Source: an uncultured Saprospiraceae bacterium | Lineage (GTDB): Bacteria; Bacteroidota; Bacteroidia; Chitinophagales; Saprospiraceae | DNA: 34,092 nucleotides | NCBI GenBank assembly: GCA_937929885.1 | Contig: CALFUQ010000065.1 | Coordinates: forward strand, 1 to 34,092 | Direction of reading: 5' to 3' | Shown: positions 7,488 through 16,163 of the stretch, one piece after another | How the letters are laid out: each line of letters opens with the position of its first letter | How positions within the stretch are numbered: the first letter of the stretch is position 1 | Made by a program: the position numbers and the translations under genes | Notes under the pieces: model-generated | Seen by the model: the letters and a program-made list of their open reading frames with translations, nothing else | Told to the model about the DNA's origin: nothing | The model's database searches: none

Positions 7488-8876
7488 TTGAATAAGTTTT
7501 TCAAATATTTCTTAATGGCCATAAAAGGTGAAGTTGAATCCTTCACCGAAGGCAGTATTAATAGTGCGTTATTTTTACTAGCGATACCTATGATTCTAGA
7601 GATGATGATGGAAGCCACTTTTGCACTTGCAGATGCCTACTTCATTTCGAGGTTGGGTAGTGATGATGCTCTGGCTACTATTGGGCTTACAGAAACCTTC
7701 ATGTTCATAGTCATGTCAGTTGCTCTAGGGATTAGTAGCGCTGCGACTGCTATGGTCTCTAGACGGATAGGGGAAAACAATGTAGATGAAGCCACCTTTG
7801 CAGGAGTACAGTCTATTTTTTTAGCAATCTTCACTTCTTTTGCTCTTGGTCTTGTAGGGTTTATATATGCCCCAGACTTGTTGCGATTAATGGGAGGAAG
7901 CGAAAGCCTTATCACAGAAGGCACCTCCTATTGCAGGATTATGCTCAGCTTTAATATAGTGTTGGTATTGCTATTTGTAATCAATGCCGTATTTAGAGGT
8001 GCTGGAAATGCATCTATTGCAATGCAAACCTTAATACTAGCTAACGGGATAAACATAATTCTAGATCCTTGTCTCATTTTTGGTCTTGGGCCATTTCCTG
8101 AACTTGGTTTAAAAGGCGCTGCTATCGCAACTTGTATTGGTAGAGGAATCGGAGTATTATACCAGTTATACTATTTGATAAATGGGAAATCATTAATCAA
8201 AGTAAGTGTCAGACACATCACTATCGTTAAGGACATGCTATTGAGACAAATCAAAGTAGCCATCGGTGGGGCAGGTCAATATCTACTAACAACGATAAGT
8301 TGGATCTTAGTGATTAGGATTATAGCGGTGTTTGGTAGTGACGCATTAGCTGGTTATACGGTGGCGATGAGAGTGATTATGTTTACCATTCTTCCATCAT
8401 GGGGTTTATCCATGGCTGCTTCAACTTTAGTAGGTCAAAACTTAGGCGCTGGTAAAGCCGATCGAGCAGAGCAGTCTGCATGGAAGGCAGCTTACTATAA
8501 TATGCTGTTCTTAGCATCAGTTTCTGTAGTTGCATTTTTCGTAGCTCCCCCAGTGATTAGTATATTCAGTGATAACCCAGATGTAATATTGAATGGAGTA
8601 CTTGCATTAAGAATCATTTGTGCTGGTTATATTTTTTATGCTTACGAAATGGTACTGGGTCAATCATTTAATGGGGCTGGTGATACCTACACGCCGACAT
8701 TACTTAACTTCATAGCATTTGTACTTATACAAGTACCACTTGCTTATGTACTAGCGATTAGTGCTGGGCTCGGGCCGATGGGAGTTTATATTAGTATAGC
8801 ACTCAGTAGCGCTATTCTTGCAATCATGGCCATTGTTGTGTTTAGAAAGGGAAAGTGGAAGCATATAGACATTTAG
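7488..8876 (+). CDS. MATE family efflux transporter
   Basis: A 462-residue polytopic protein with the two-lobed MATE architecture, about 12 membrane helices. Diagnostic segments are the N-lobe AIPMILEMMMEATFALADAYFISRLG, the start of the C-lobe LLTTISWILVIRIIAVFGSDALAGYTVAMRV, and FNGAGDTYTP near residue 395. It should export organic cations or drugs using a Na+ or H+ gradient; the substrate is unknown. The start is TTG (7488). I keep it because relatives have a similar stretch before the first helix; an ATG at 7515 (MAIKGEVESF) is the alternative. It is monocistronic: divergent from DUF1015 and followed by a hairpin and a gene-free gap. Confidence 0.92.
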   Translation: MNKFFKYFLMAIKGEVESFTEGSINSALFLLAIPMILEMMMEATFALADAYFISRLGSDDALATIGLTETFMFIVMSVALGISSAATAMVSRRIGENNVDEATFAGVQSIFLAIFTSFALGLVGFIYAPDLLRLMGGSESLITEGTSYCRIMLSFNIVLVLLFVINAVFRGAGNASIAMQTLILANGINIILDPCLIFGLGPFPELGLKGAAIATCIGRGIGVLYQLYYLINGKSLIKVSVRHITIVKDMLLRQIKVAIGGAGQYLLTTISWILVIRIIAVFGSDALAGYTVAMRVIMFTILPSWGLSMAASTLVGQNLGAGKADRAEQSAWKAAYYNMLFLASVSVVAFFVAPPVISIFSDNPDVILNGVLALRIICAGYIFYAYEMVLGQSFNGAGDTYTPTLLNFIAFVLIQVPLAYVLAISAGLGPMGVYISIALSSAILAIMAIVVFRKGKWKHIDI

Positions 8877-8892
8877 AATTATGGCATAAAAA

Positions 8893-8915
8893 AAAGCGGC
8901 TGTGTGGGCCGCTTT
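8893..8915. terminator. GC-rich hairpin after the MATE gene
   Basis: AAAGCGGC and GCCGCTTT form an 8-bp stem with a 7-base loop, 16 bases after the MATE stop, where a terminator is expected. On the plus strand only the stem's own TTT follows before AAAAC. The long A-run on the left side (about nine A) would be a U-tract for minus-strand transcription. Probably a terminator for the MATE transcript, possibly bidirectional. Confidence 0.6.
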
Positions 8916-9230
8916 AAAACTTTACTAGTGTAAGTGTTTTTAAATATTAAAAGTGTGTGTGTATCTTATAAATATATTTCAGTGTTCTTATTAACAAGCA
9001 ATGGATAGTTGCTTTGTTCTCTTTTGACTCTAGTTACGTACAAAGCCACATTATTTACATGATAATCCATTGAATCTGTAAGGCAGTTGTCATACTTAGA
9101 CTGATTTTAACAATTAAACTCATCAAACACTAACTCTAAAGGTGTGACTTAAGATAATCAAGAACTAACTAATCACCAAAAGCAAATCGATTTAGGTATT
9201 TTTGCTGCTTGCAAAATAGAAACTGTTTAC
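8916..9230. other. gene-free region upstream of ileS
   Basis: About 315 bases with no ORF longer than about 22 codons on either strand and no tRNA-like fold or T-box-like leader that I can see. It is AT-rich, with a short GT repeat near 8952. The ileS -7 box lies at its right end, so most of it is upstream of the likely ileS transcription start. The hairpin at its left end would terminate a minus-strand RNA from this region, but no matching minus-strand promoter is visible. Confidence 0.6.
9197..9204 (+). promoter_or_regulatory. -7 promoter box of ileS
   Basis: TATTTTTG matches TAnnTTTG exactly and lies 27 bases before the ileS ATG, implying a short leader of about 20 bases. No convincing -33 TTTG or TTG is seen 17-23 bases upstream, so this rests on the -7 element and its position. 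Confidence 0.45.
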
Positions 9231-12200
9231 ATGGCTAAGTATAGAGAATTTAAGGGATTAGATCTACCAGCAATAGATAAAGAAATCCTCGCATTCTGGG
9301 AGGAGCATCAGACTTTTCAGAAGAGTATAGAAGAGCGTCCTGCCGATAATACTTTCGTCTTTTACGAAGGGCCGCCTTCTGCGAATGGAAAGCCAGGTAT
9401 ACATCATGTCATGGCAAGGACTGTCAAAGATCTTTTCTGTAGGTATCATACTATGAAAGGTCAGCGAGTAGACAGAAAAGGTGGATGGGATACCCACGGC
9501 CTACCTGTCGAGCTAAAAGTAGAATCAGAGTTAGGAATCACTAAAGAAGATATAGGAAAAAGTATAACCGTAGAAGAGTACAATCAAAAGTGCAAAGAGA
9601 CTGTCATGCGCTTTAAGGATATGTGGGATGACATCACTGTCAAGATGGGCTACTGGGTAGATCTAGATAATCCATATATCACTTTTAAAAATGAATACAT
9701 AGAATCTGTATGGTGGTTGTTAAAGCAATTGTATGACAAAGATTTAATTTATAAAGGATATACAGTACAACCATATTCCCCAGCAGCGGGAACAGGATTA
9801 AGCACACACGAACTTAACATGCCAGGCGCATATCAAGACGTGAAAGACACTTCAGCAGTAGCACAATTTAAAGTAGTCCAGAACGAAAAGTCAGATTTCC
9901 TCTTTGAAGGAAAAGGGGAAGGAGATGTCTACTTTATAGCATGGACGACTACTCCTTGGACGCTACCATCAAATGTAGGATTAGCAGTAGGTAAAAAAAT
10001 AGAGTACGTAAGAGTCAGAACTTTTAACCCTTACACTAAAATTCCTGTCAATGTAATTTTAGCAAAAGACTTAGTCTCTAAGTGGTTTAAACCTGAAAAT
10101 GCAGATTTAAGTTTTGAAGAATTTAAACCGGAGGATAAAAATATACCTTTTGAGATAACAGGGACTTATAAAGGCAACGAGCTAGAGATGATAAGTTATG
10201 AGCAACTTCTACCTTATGTACAGCCTGACAATGGTGATGCATTCAAAGTAGTACTCGGCAATTTCGTTTCTACAGAAGATGGAACAGGGATTGTTCATAT
10301 TGCTCCTTCTTTTGGTGCAGATGATATGTTTGTCGGAAAGGAGAATGGTTTGGGTTCACTTACGCTTGTAGATAAACAAGGAAAATTTGTGGACGAGGTA
10401 ACTGACTTTGCTGGTAGATATGTAAAGGATTATAAGGACGAACCGGATTATAAAAATGTAGATATAGACATCAGCATTAAACTTAAGGAAGAGAACAAAG
10501 CCTTTAACGTGCAGAAGTATCAGCACAATTATCCGCATTGCTGGAGAACTGACAAACCTATCCTTTACTATCCCCTTGATAGTTGGTTTGTTAAGAACTC
10601 TTCTCAACGAGAGCATATGTCTAAACTCAATAAGACGATCAACTGGAAACCATCTCACACAGGAGAGAAGCGATTTGGTAATTGGTTAGAGAATATGCAA
10701 GATTGGAATTTATCAAGATCCCGCTACTGGGGTATCCCGCTTCCGATCTGGAGAACTGAAGATGGCGAGCAAGCCAAGTGTATCGGCTCAATGGAAGAGT
10801 TAGACCAAGAAATTTCTGCAGCAAATGCTGCTTTAGGGTTAGAACAGAAAATGCCTAAGGATTTGCATAGACCATACATAGATGGTGTCACCTTGGTCTC
10901 AGAAGACGGTAAAGCAATGACAAGAGAGTTAGACTTGATTGATGTCTGGTTTGATTCTGGCGCAATGCCATTTGCTCAGCTTCACTATCCATTTGAAAAT
11001 AAAGAAATGGTAGACTCTGGATCTTTTTATCCTGCGGATTTTATTTGTGAAGGAGTGGATCAAACTCGTGGGTGGTTCTACACTTTACACAGTATCTCAT
11101 CTATGGTCAAGGACAGTGTAGCCTTTAAAAACGTAGTGTCCACAGGCCTTGTACTAGATAAGAATGGAGTCAAAATGTCTAAACGATTAGGCAATGTGAT
11201 TGACCCATTTGAGACAATTGATAATCATGGAGCTGATGCACCAAGATGGTACATGATGTCTAACTCGCAACCATGGGACAATCTTAAGTTTGATCTAGCA
11301 GGTGTAGAAGAGGTAAAAAGAAAATTCTTCGGCACACTTTATAACACCTATTCTTTCTTTGCCCTTTACGCAAATATCGATGGGTTCGCTTATGAAGAAG
11401 ACACTATCCCATTAGCAGATAGAACAGAAATAGATCGATGGGTAATCTCTCTACTTAATACGCTAGTAAAAGAAGTGGATGCCGAGTATGCTAATTACGA
11501 ACCTACTAATGTCTGCAGGAAGATCATGTCTTTTGTAGATGATCATTTGAGTAATTGGTATGTAAGACTTTGCAGAAGAAGATTTTGGAAAGGAGAATAC
11601 ACAGCAGATAAAATAGCTGCTTATCAGACTTTATATGATTGCCTATTGACTATCTCTAAGTTGATGGCTTCTATAGCACCTTTCTTTTCTGACTGGTTAT
11701 ATCAAAATCTTAATAATGCTTCTAGCAAAGAAGCAGAGAAAAGTGTACATCTTACACTCATCCCTACCCCAGACCAAAGTGCAATCGATAAAGCATTAGA
11801 AGAAAGGATGGATTACGCTCAGCGCATTTCATCTCTTGTACTATCACTTAGAAAGAAGGAAAGCTTAAGGGTTCGCCAACCTTTGCAAAAAATAATGCTG
11901 CCAATCTTAGATAACAAATTCCAAGATCAAGTAGAAGCAGTGAAAGAACTAATCCTCTCAGAAGTAAATATCAAAGAGATAGAATACATCACCGACACTG
12001 CTGGCGTAATCAAGAAGAAAGTAAAACCAAACTTCAAGACACTAGGACGAAAGTTGGGTAAGCAAATGAAGGATGGAGCAAATATAATATCTGGGCTTGA
12101 TCAAGATGCAATTGCTGCCATCGAAAAATCAAATAGTTACAAGCTCGAAGTAAATGGAGAAACATTTAATCTATCTCTTGAGGATTTTGAGATAGTATCA

Positions 12201-12533
12201 GAAGATATCCCAGGATGGCAGGTAGCTACAGACAAGGATATCACTATTGCACTTGATATAAGCTTGACAGATACGCTTAAAGCTGAAGGACTTGCTCGAG
12301 AAATCGTTAATAGGATACAGAATATCCGTAAGACGCAGGACTTTAATGTTACAGATAAGATAGTAGTTACAATCGAAGCACACGAAAGTCTTAAGCCAGT
12401 GTTAAGTGAGTTTTCTGATTATATTTCTAATGAGGTATTAGCTACTGGATTAAGTTTAAGTGACAATGTAGCTGGCGATAAGATTGATCTAGTTGATGAG
12501 ATTGCTGTAGCGATTCAAGTAAAGAAAGCTTAA
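9231..12533 (+). CDS. ileS: isoleucyl-tRNA synthetase, type 2 with GIHH signature
   Basis: A 1100-residue class I synthetase charging tRNA-Ile. The active-site block SANGKPGIHHVMAR (about 51-63) carries the first signature and KMSKR lies at 648-652. The CP1 editing domain is between them, with TTTPWTLPSN near 238-247 and THELNMPGAYQDV nearby. The long C-terminal region (about 1000-1100) lacks the Cys-rich zinc finger of type 1 bacterial IleRS and looks like the type 2 (eukaryote-like) enzyme common in Bacteroidota. The first signature is GIHH (56-59) instead of HIGH, with Gly and His swapped at the outer positions. Type 2 enzymes generally resist mupirocin, and the swapped signature is reported in a hyper-resistant subset. 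It is probably transcribed alone. Confidence 0.97.
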   Translation: MAKYREFKGLDLPAIDKEILAFWEEHQTFQKSIEERPADNTFVFYEGPPSANGKPGIHHVMARTVKDLFCRYHTMKGQRVDRKGGWDTHGLPVELKVESELGITKEDIGKSITVEEYNQKCKETVMRFKDMWDDITVKMGYWVDLDNPYITFKNEYIESVWWLLKQLYDKDLIYKGYTVQPYSPAAGTGLSTHELNMPGAYQDVKDTSAVAQFKVVQNEKSDFLFEGKGEGDVYFIAWTTTPWTLPSNVGLAVGKKIEYVRVRTFNPYTKIPVNVILAKDLVSKWFKPENADLSFEEFKPEDKNIPFEITGTYKGNELEMISYEQLLPYVQPDNGDAFKVVLGNFVSTEDGTGIVHIAPSFGADDMFVGKENGLGSLTLVDKQGKFVDEVTDFAGRYVKDYKDEPDYKNVDIDISIKLKEENKAFNVQKYQHNYPHCWRTDKPILYYPLDSWFVKNSSQREHMSKLNKTINWKPSHTGEKRFGNWLENMQDWNLSRSRYWGIPLPIWRTEDGEQAKCIGSMEELDQEISAANAALGLEQKMPKDLHRPYIDGVTLVSEDGKAMTRELDLIDVWFDSGAMPFAQLHYPFENKEMVDSGSFYPADFICEGVDQTRGWFYTLHSISSMVKDSVAFKNVVSTGLVLDKNGVKMSKRLGNVIDPFETIDNHGADAPRWYMMSNSQPWDNLKFDLAGVEEVKRKFFGTLYNTYSFFALYANIDGFAYEEDTIPLADRTEIDRWVISLLNTLVKEVDAEYANYEPTNVCRKIMSFVDDHLSNWYVRLCRRRFWKGEYTADKIAAYQTLYDCLLTISKLMASIAPFFSDWLYQNLNNASSKEAEKSVHLTLIPTPDQSAIDKALEERMDYAQRISSLVLSLRKKESLRVRQPLQKIMLPILDNKFQDQVEAVKELILSEVNIKEIEYITDTAGVIKKKVKPNFKTLGRKLGKQMKDGANIISGLDQDAIAAIEKSNSYKLEVNGETFNLSLEDFEIVSEDIPGWQVATDKDITIALDISLTDTLKAEGLAREIVNRIQNIRKTQDFNVTDKIVVTIEAHESLKPVLSEFSDYISNEVLATGLSLSDNVAGDKIDLVDEIAVAIQVKKA

Positions 12534-12664
12534 CCTGTATTTTATTCTGAGTATAAGTTTTACTATTTGCTAATTGTCGTATTTACAATAAGTTGACATC
12601 CTTATGTTTGAAGGTAAAATCATATAGCCTTTACAATATTTAGCTTCGTAGAATTGGGTATCTT

Positions 12665-12688
12665 AATTTCTGTTCGCTTTCAGAAATT
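12665..12688 (+). other. hairpin just upstream of the DUF819 start codon
   Basis: AATTTCTG and CAGAAATT form a perfect 8-bp inverted repeat with an 8-base loop, ending 11 bases before the ATG at 12700. No T-run follows, so it is not an intrinsic terminator. It could be a leader hairpin affecting translation or an operator; the sequence does not decide. Confidence 0.35.
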
Positions 12689-12699
12689 AGGTTAGATCT

Positions 12700-13839
12700 A
12701 TGGAATTACTTAGTGTCATATTAGTCGTGCTCACCGTCATAAGTGTTCTCATCATAGATCAGAGTAAAGCGCCAGCAATTAGGAAAGTATTGAATTGGAT
12801 TCCTGCTATCCTGTTTGCATATATCATTCCTGCAATTGTTACTCATTGCTTTAGTTTAGACCTCTCATCAGTTAAACTCCATTCGTTTAGCAAAAACTTC
12901 ATTATGCCTCTTGCAATAGTTGTTCTCATGAGTGCTCTGTCATTCAGACAACTAAAGTCTGTAGGTCTACGTCCAATTTTAGTTTTTGTTAGTGGATCAT
13001 TTGCTATCGCTACTCTTCCTTTGCTATTATTGGGCCTTTTCAGCTTGTTTACCGATGTATTCTACAATTCTATTATTGGCGAAGACTATTGGCAGGGAAT
13101 GGTAACCATAGTCGGAAGCTGGATCGGAGGAAGTACTAGCCAGTTAATCTTGAAAGAGATTTCTGGGTGTTCAGAATCTGTATTTCTTGTAATACTAGTT
13201 ATGGATAATGTACTTATCAATATCTGGACTATCCTAATGTTTCAAAAAATAAAAAAGAGTGAAGCCATCAATAATCGTTTGAAAATTAATGATACTAAAA
13301 TTGATTTTATTCCAGATGAAATACTAATAACTGATGACTTCAATAAAAACATTCTACTTACTGTCAGTATCTGTCTATTGCTGGTAATTCTAAGTTATTT
13401 CTTTGTAGAACAATTTCTTAACAAGATAATTGTCCTTTCAATTGTTGGACTGGTTTTAGGTAATTCTTTTAAGTTTTGGAATCATAGTTTTATGATCAAA
13501 TGTGGTGGATACTTAATTATTTCAATAATGGCAATTCTCGGTTTGAAGCTTAATTTTTCAAATTTTAGTCTACCAGCATCTATCATTATCTTTTCTATTA
13601 TTTGGCTTATTCTACATTATGTAGTCATGATGGTCGTCGCATACTTATGTAAATTAAATTTCGCTTGGGTCCCGATTGCTAGTATGGCAAATGTAGGTGG
13701 TATATCTACTGCGCCAGCAGTAACGAAAGCCTACAATGAAGAATGGATGCCGCATGCTATTTTACTATCTATACTAAGTATGGTCACAGGGACTTACTGG
13801 GGGATGCTAGCTATATACTTATTTAGAACTTTTTACTAG
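12700..13839 (+). CDS. DUF819 family membrane protein (putative transporter)
   Basis: A 379-residue protein with ten or more hydrophobic helices. The block GQMVTIVGSWIGGSTSQLILKE (preceded by EDYW) and the second WVPIASMANVGGISTAPAVTKAYN are two half-repeats with Gly/Ser-rich turns, as in DUF819 (YjcL-like) proteins, which resemble sodium-coupled two-repeat carriers. Substrate unknown. A polar loop at about residues 185-215 (KIKKSEAINNRLKIND) separates the halves. It follows ileS by 166 bases and converges on crcB with 19 bases between stops. Local base use is more AT-rich than in ileS. Confidence 0.85.
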   Translation: MELLSVILVVLTVISVLIIDQSKAPAIRKVLNWIPAILFAYIIPAIVTHCFSLDLSSVKLHSFSKNFIMPLAIVVLMSALSFRQLKSVGLRPILVFVSGSFAIATLPLLLLGLFSLFTDVFYNSIIGEDYWQGMVTIVGSWIGGSTSQLILKEISGCSESVFLVILVMDNVLINIWTILMFQKIKKSEAINNRLKINDTKIDFIPDEILITDDFNKNILLTVSICLLLVILSYFFVEQFLNKIIVLSIVGLVLGNSFKFWNHSFMIKCGGYLIISIMAILGLKLNFSNFSLPASIIIFSIIWLILHYVVMMVVAYLCKLNFAWVPIASMANVGGISTAPAVTKAYNEEWMPHAILLSILSMVTGTYWGMLAIYLFRTFY

Positions 13840-13856
13840 ATGATTCTTAGAATCAT
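13840..13856. terminator. palindrome between convergent DUF819 and crcB genes
   Basis: ATGATTCT-T-AGAATCAT is a perfect 8-bp inverted repeat filling the 19-base gap between the two stop codons. Its position suggests a shared bidirectional terminator. The loop would need to open a few pairs and the T-runs are short, so efficiency is doubtful. Confidence 0.35.
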
Positions 13857-13858
13857 AC

Positions 13859-14218
13859 TTAATTGGCCAGCTTGAGTCCTAACCAAATGCATATCAAACA
13901 AACTATGATACTCACTCCAATGTATAACATTGCAGTTCCGATATTTCCATTTTGTAAAAGCTGAAAACTTTCAGCACTGAAAGTAGAGAAGGTAGAAAAG
14001 CCACCACAGAACCCTGTCATCAGTAGCAGCCTCATGTTCTCAGAGAGACCATCTTTGAGTGTTAATCCTACAAGATATCCTAAGATGATACAACTTATCA
14101 CATTTGCAATAAAAGTGGCTAGCGGGAAATCCATTTCGTAATTAGCCATCAATCTGGAAATGCTATACCTGCATAAACTGCCTAATCCGCCGCCAACAAA
14201 AACCCAAACTAGGTTCAT
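13859..14218 (-). CDS. crcB: fluoride exporter CrcB/Fluc
   Basis: A 119-residue protein with four membrane helices, the standard size for Fluc fluoride channels, which work as antiparallel dimers exporting F-. Visible motifs are GGLGSLCRYSISRL near the N-terminus and GFCGGFSTFSTFSAE (about 70-84), which contains the Phe/Ser/Thr residues lining the pore and the central Na+ site. It overlaps the WecA-like gene by four bases (ATGA), so it is translationally coupled to it. A leader fluoride riboswitch is therefore excluded at this position. Confidence 0.93.
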   Translation of the reverse strand: MNLVWVFVGGGLGSLCRYSISRLMANYEMDFPLATFIANVISCIILGYLVGLTLKDGLSENMRLLLMTGFCGGFSTFSTFSAESFQLLQNGNIGTAMLYIGVSIIVCLICIWLGLKLAN

Positions 14219-15276
14219 GCTTTGGGAGATTTAACCTTACGTTTATTAGAAGCTATTATACTGAGCATCGTGGAAAGCAAGACCGCTATTCCTATGATTA
14301 AGATTAGAAGATTAAGTGTACCAATATTTTGCATCATGACAGCTATAAAGATGAAAAATACGTTGACCAAGATGAGCGTAAATGTAGCTTGCATATGAGA
14401 CATCCCAGCATCTAGTAATAGGTGATGTATATGCGTCCTATCCGGTTGAAAGGGTGACTTACCTTTGATTATTCTACCTACAAATACTCGTAAAGTATCA
14501 AAAAGAGGCAAAATCAGAATCCCAAATGCAACTGAGGGGGCAGACTTAACAGCCCAATAGGAATCTCCAATGGTATTTTGTGATTCTATGAATAATATGG
14601 CTAGTATAGAGCAGACGGTTCCCAGTAATAGTGACCCCGTATCCCCCATGAAAATCTTCGCTGGAGTGATGTTGTATCTCAAAAATGCTATTGTAGATCC
14701 AGCAAGACTAAATGCGACACAAGCAATCTCTAATCTATCAATATTAAAAAACCACAGACCCAATGTAACCGATATCAAAGTCCCTACACTACCAGACAAA
14801 CCATTGATACCATCTATTAGGTTGAAGGCATTAATGATAACAATTATCGTAAAAACTGAAAGTATGATACTAAGCCAATCAGGAATTTGATAAACCCCCA
14901 TTATTCCATAGAGAGAAGAGATTTTCACATCTGCTTTGAAGACTAAAATAAAAGCTGCGAATACTTGCCCTAAAAATTTCTTGCCTGGTCCTGTTGGGTC
15001 GATATCATCTTTAGCACCTATCAAGAAAATGATAATGAAAGCACAAAGGATATACTGTAAAGGTCCGAAATACTCAAATGGCGTCCATAGAACGATAGAG
15101 AAAATAGTCCCTGCAAATATCGCAATGCCTCCAAGTGATGGCGTGCTTACTGTGTGAGATCTCCTTTCTCCAGGTTCGTCAAATAGGCCTTTCTTCTCTG
15201 ATACCTTTATGATCGATGGTATCGCAAAATAAGTCAAGAAAAAAGCAGTAATAAATGCTAGTATTATATCAAACAT
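14215..15276 (-). CDS. undecaprenyl-phosphate GlcNAc-1-phosphate transferase (WecA/MraY family)
   Basis: A 353-residue polytopic enzyme of the family that transfers a sugar-1-phosphate from a UDP-sugar to undecaprenyl phosphate at the inner membrane. Motifs in order: ERRSHTVSTPSLGG (about 38-51), DDIDPTGPGKKFLGQ (about 89-103, Mg-binding Asp pair), NAFNLIDGINGLSG (about 149-162), FMGDTGSLLLG (about 209-219) and DRTHIHHLLLDAG (about 275-287, the His-rich loop of WecA-type rather than MraY enzymes). It likely starts O-antigen, capsule or teichoic-like polymers. UDP-GlcNAc is the probable donor. crcB overlaps its 3' end. Confidence 0.92.
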   Translation of the reverse strand: MFDIILAFITAFFLTYFAIPSIIKVSEKKGLFDEPGERRSHTVSTPSLGGIAIFAGTIFSIVLWTPFEYFGPLQYILCAFIIIFLIGAKDDIDPTGPGKKFLGQVFAAFILVFKADVKISSLYGIMGVYQIPDWLSIILSVFTIIVIINAFNLIDGINGLSGSVGTLISVTLGLWFFNIDRLEIACVAFSLAGSTIAFLRYNITPAKIFMGDTGSLLLGTVCSILAILFIESQNTIGDSYWAVKSAPSVAFGILILPLFDTLRVFVGRIIKGKSPFQPDRTHIHHLLLDAGMSHMQATFTLILVNVFFIFIAVMMQNIGTLNLLILIIGIAVLLSTMLSIIASNKRKVKSPKA

Positions 15277-15333
15277 CGATGTATACCCAGTTCATAATCA
15301 GCCACTAAGATACAAACTATATCATGTATGATT

Positions 15334-16008
15334 TTACTTATTTTCTGCTGCCTCTTCTAATGCTTCCTTTAATTTTTCGCCAACACCTTCTAGATTCTTA
15401 CCCAACTCCTCAAATGTCTTCTTCAAGTCATCTTGAAATTCATCATCAAAGATGTCTTCGATCTTATTCTTGAATTCATCATCAAATAGATCTTCCATCT
15501 TATTCTTAAAATCCTCATCGAAGATGTCTTCTACTTTATTTTTAAAATCTTCATCAAAGAGATTTTCCATTTCCTTTCCTAAGCCCTCCATGTCTTTTCC
15601 AAACCCCTCCATACTCTTACCTAAATCTTCACCCATTTTTTCCATAGACTCTTCAAAATCCTCATCAAATACTTTCCCAATATTATTAGCTAAGCCATCT
15701 AAAGAAAACCCAATACTGTTATGAACTCTCTTAGCCAGATACTTAGCAGAGTTAGTCGCGATTTCTTCTTTCTCATTCTTAGAAAGGTCGTCCTCTAATC
15801 CTTCGAAGCAACTATCCATAAGCTTCTCAAATTCTTTGTCTTTTTCCTTCCAATCGTTCTCTGATAAGTCATCCGCCTTATCTATAGTTGAGGATACAAA
15901 GTTAGCATGTGCCTTTACGAAAGCATCAGGAGAGCTGCATGGATCAAGCGTCCCACAAGCAATAGTAGAAAACAAAGCCGTTGCAAATAATAGCATTACA
16001 TATTTCAT
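15334..16008 (-). CDS. lipoprotein with acidic 12-residue tandem repeats
   Basis: A 224-residue acidic protein with a lipoprotein signal (lipobox about STIAC, Cys18). Residues 20-100 form a helical region with DDLSENDWKEKDKEFEKLMD; something similar occurs in other Bacteroidota lipoproteins, but I cannot name the family firmly. Residues 115-145 are a Gly/Met/Glu-rich heptad-like stretch (MGEDLGKSMEGFGKDMEG). Residues 147-194 are four in-frame 12-residue repeats of the type [MVI]E[ND][IL]FD[ED][ED]FKNK. The protein is probably a long helical or coiled-coil surface protein. It lies divergently from uppS and appears monocistronic. Function unknown. Confidence 0.75.
   Translation of the reverse strand: MKYVMLLFATALFSTIACGTLDPCSSPDAFVKAHANFVSSTIDKADDLSENDWKEKDKEFEKLMDSCFEGLEDDLSKNEKEEIATNSAKYLAKRVHNSIGFSLDGLANNIGKVFDEDFEESMEKMGEDLGKSMEGFGKDMEGLGKEMENLFDEDFKNKVEDIFDEDFKNKMEDLFDDEFKNKIEDIFDDEFQDDLKKTFEELGKNLEGVGEKLKEALEEAAENK
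15427..15570 (-). repeat. four tandem 36-base coding repeats
   Basis: The region encodes MENLFDEDFKNK, VEDIFDEDFKNK, MEDLFDDEFKNK and IEDIFDDEFQDD in direct succession. The DNA copies differ at many third positions, so this is an old, in-frame expansion kept at protein level rather than a recent slippage event. Confidence 0.85.
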
Positions 16009-16163
16009 AATTGGTATGTTTAGTTTTTAGAAGTCAATTATATAATTCGAATATGCTAAGAAACATTCCATAATAGGCCATTTATTCGATATATCCTTGG
16101 ATTTTTCAGCCCAAAGCATGTGTTTTTTCAGTAACTTCGCGCTCCAATTGACAGGCTTTTCTA

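Noticed and set aside
9205-9230. T-box or other riboswitch leader for ileS
   Set aside because: The -7 box lies only 27 bases before the ATG, leaving no room for a structured leader, and no T-box-like sequence is visible upstream.
10356-10658. Minus-strand ORFs of 60-100 residues inside ileS, bamA and citrate synthase
   Set aside because: They lie wholly inside strongly conserved genes, have unnatural composition, and lack recognisable domains or upstream promoters.
14219-14300. Fluoride riboswitch in front of crcB
   Set aside because: crcB begins inside the 3' end of the WecA-like gene with a 4-base overlap, so there is no untranslated leader.
15427-15570. 36-base repeats that resemble a CRISPR repeat length
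   Set aside because: The copies are contiguous with no spacers, are divergent at third positions, and are in frame in a long coding sequence.
15452-15724. Plus-strand 90-residue Ser/Phe-rich ORF opposite the repeat lipoprotein
   Set aside because: It is the antisense shadow of the repeats; the minus frame has a signal peptide, normal composition and full length.
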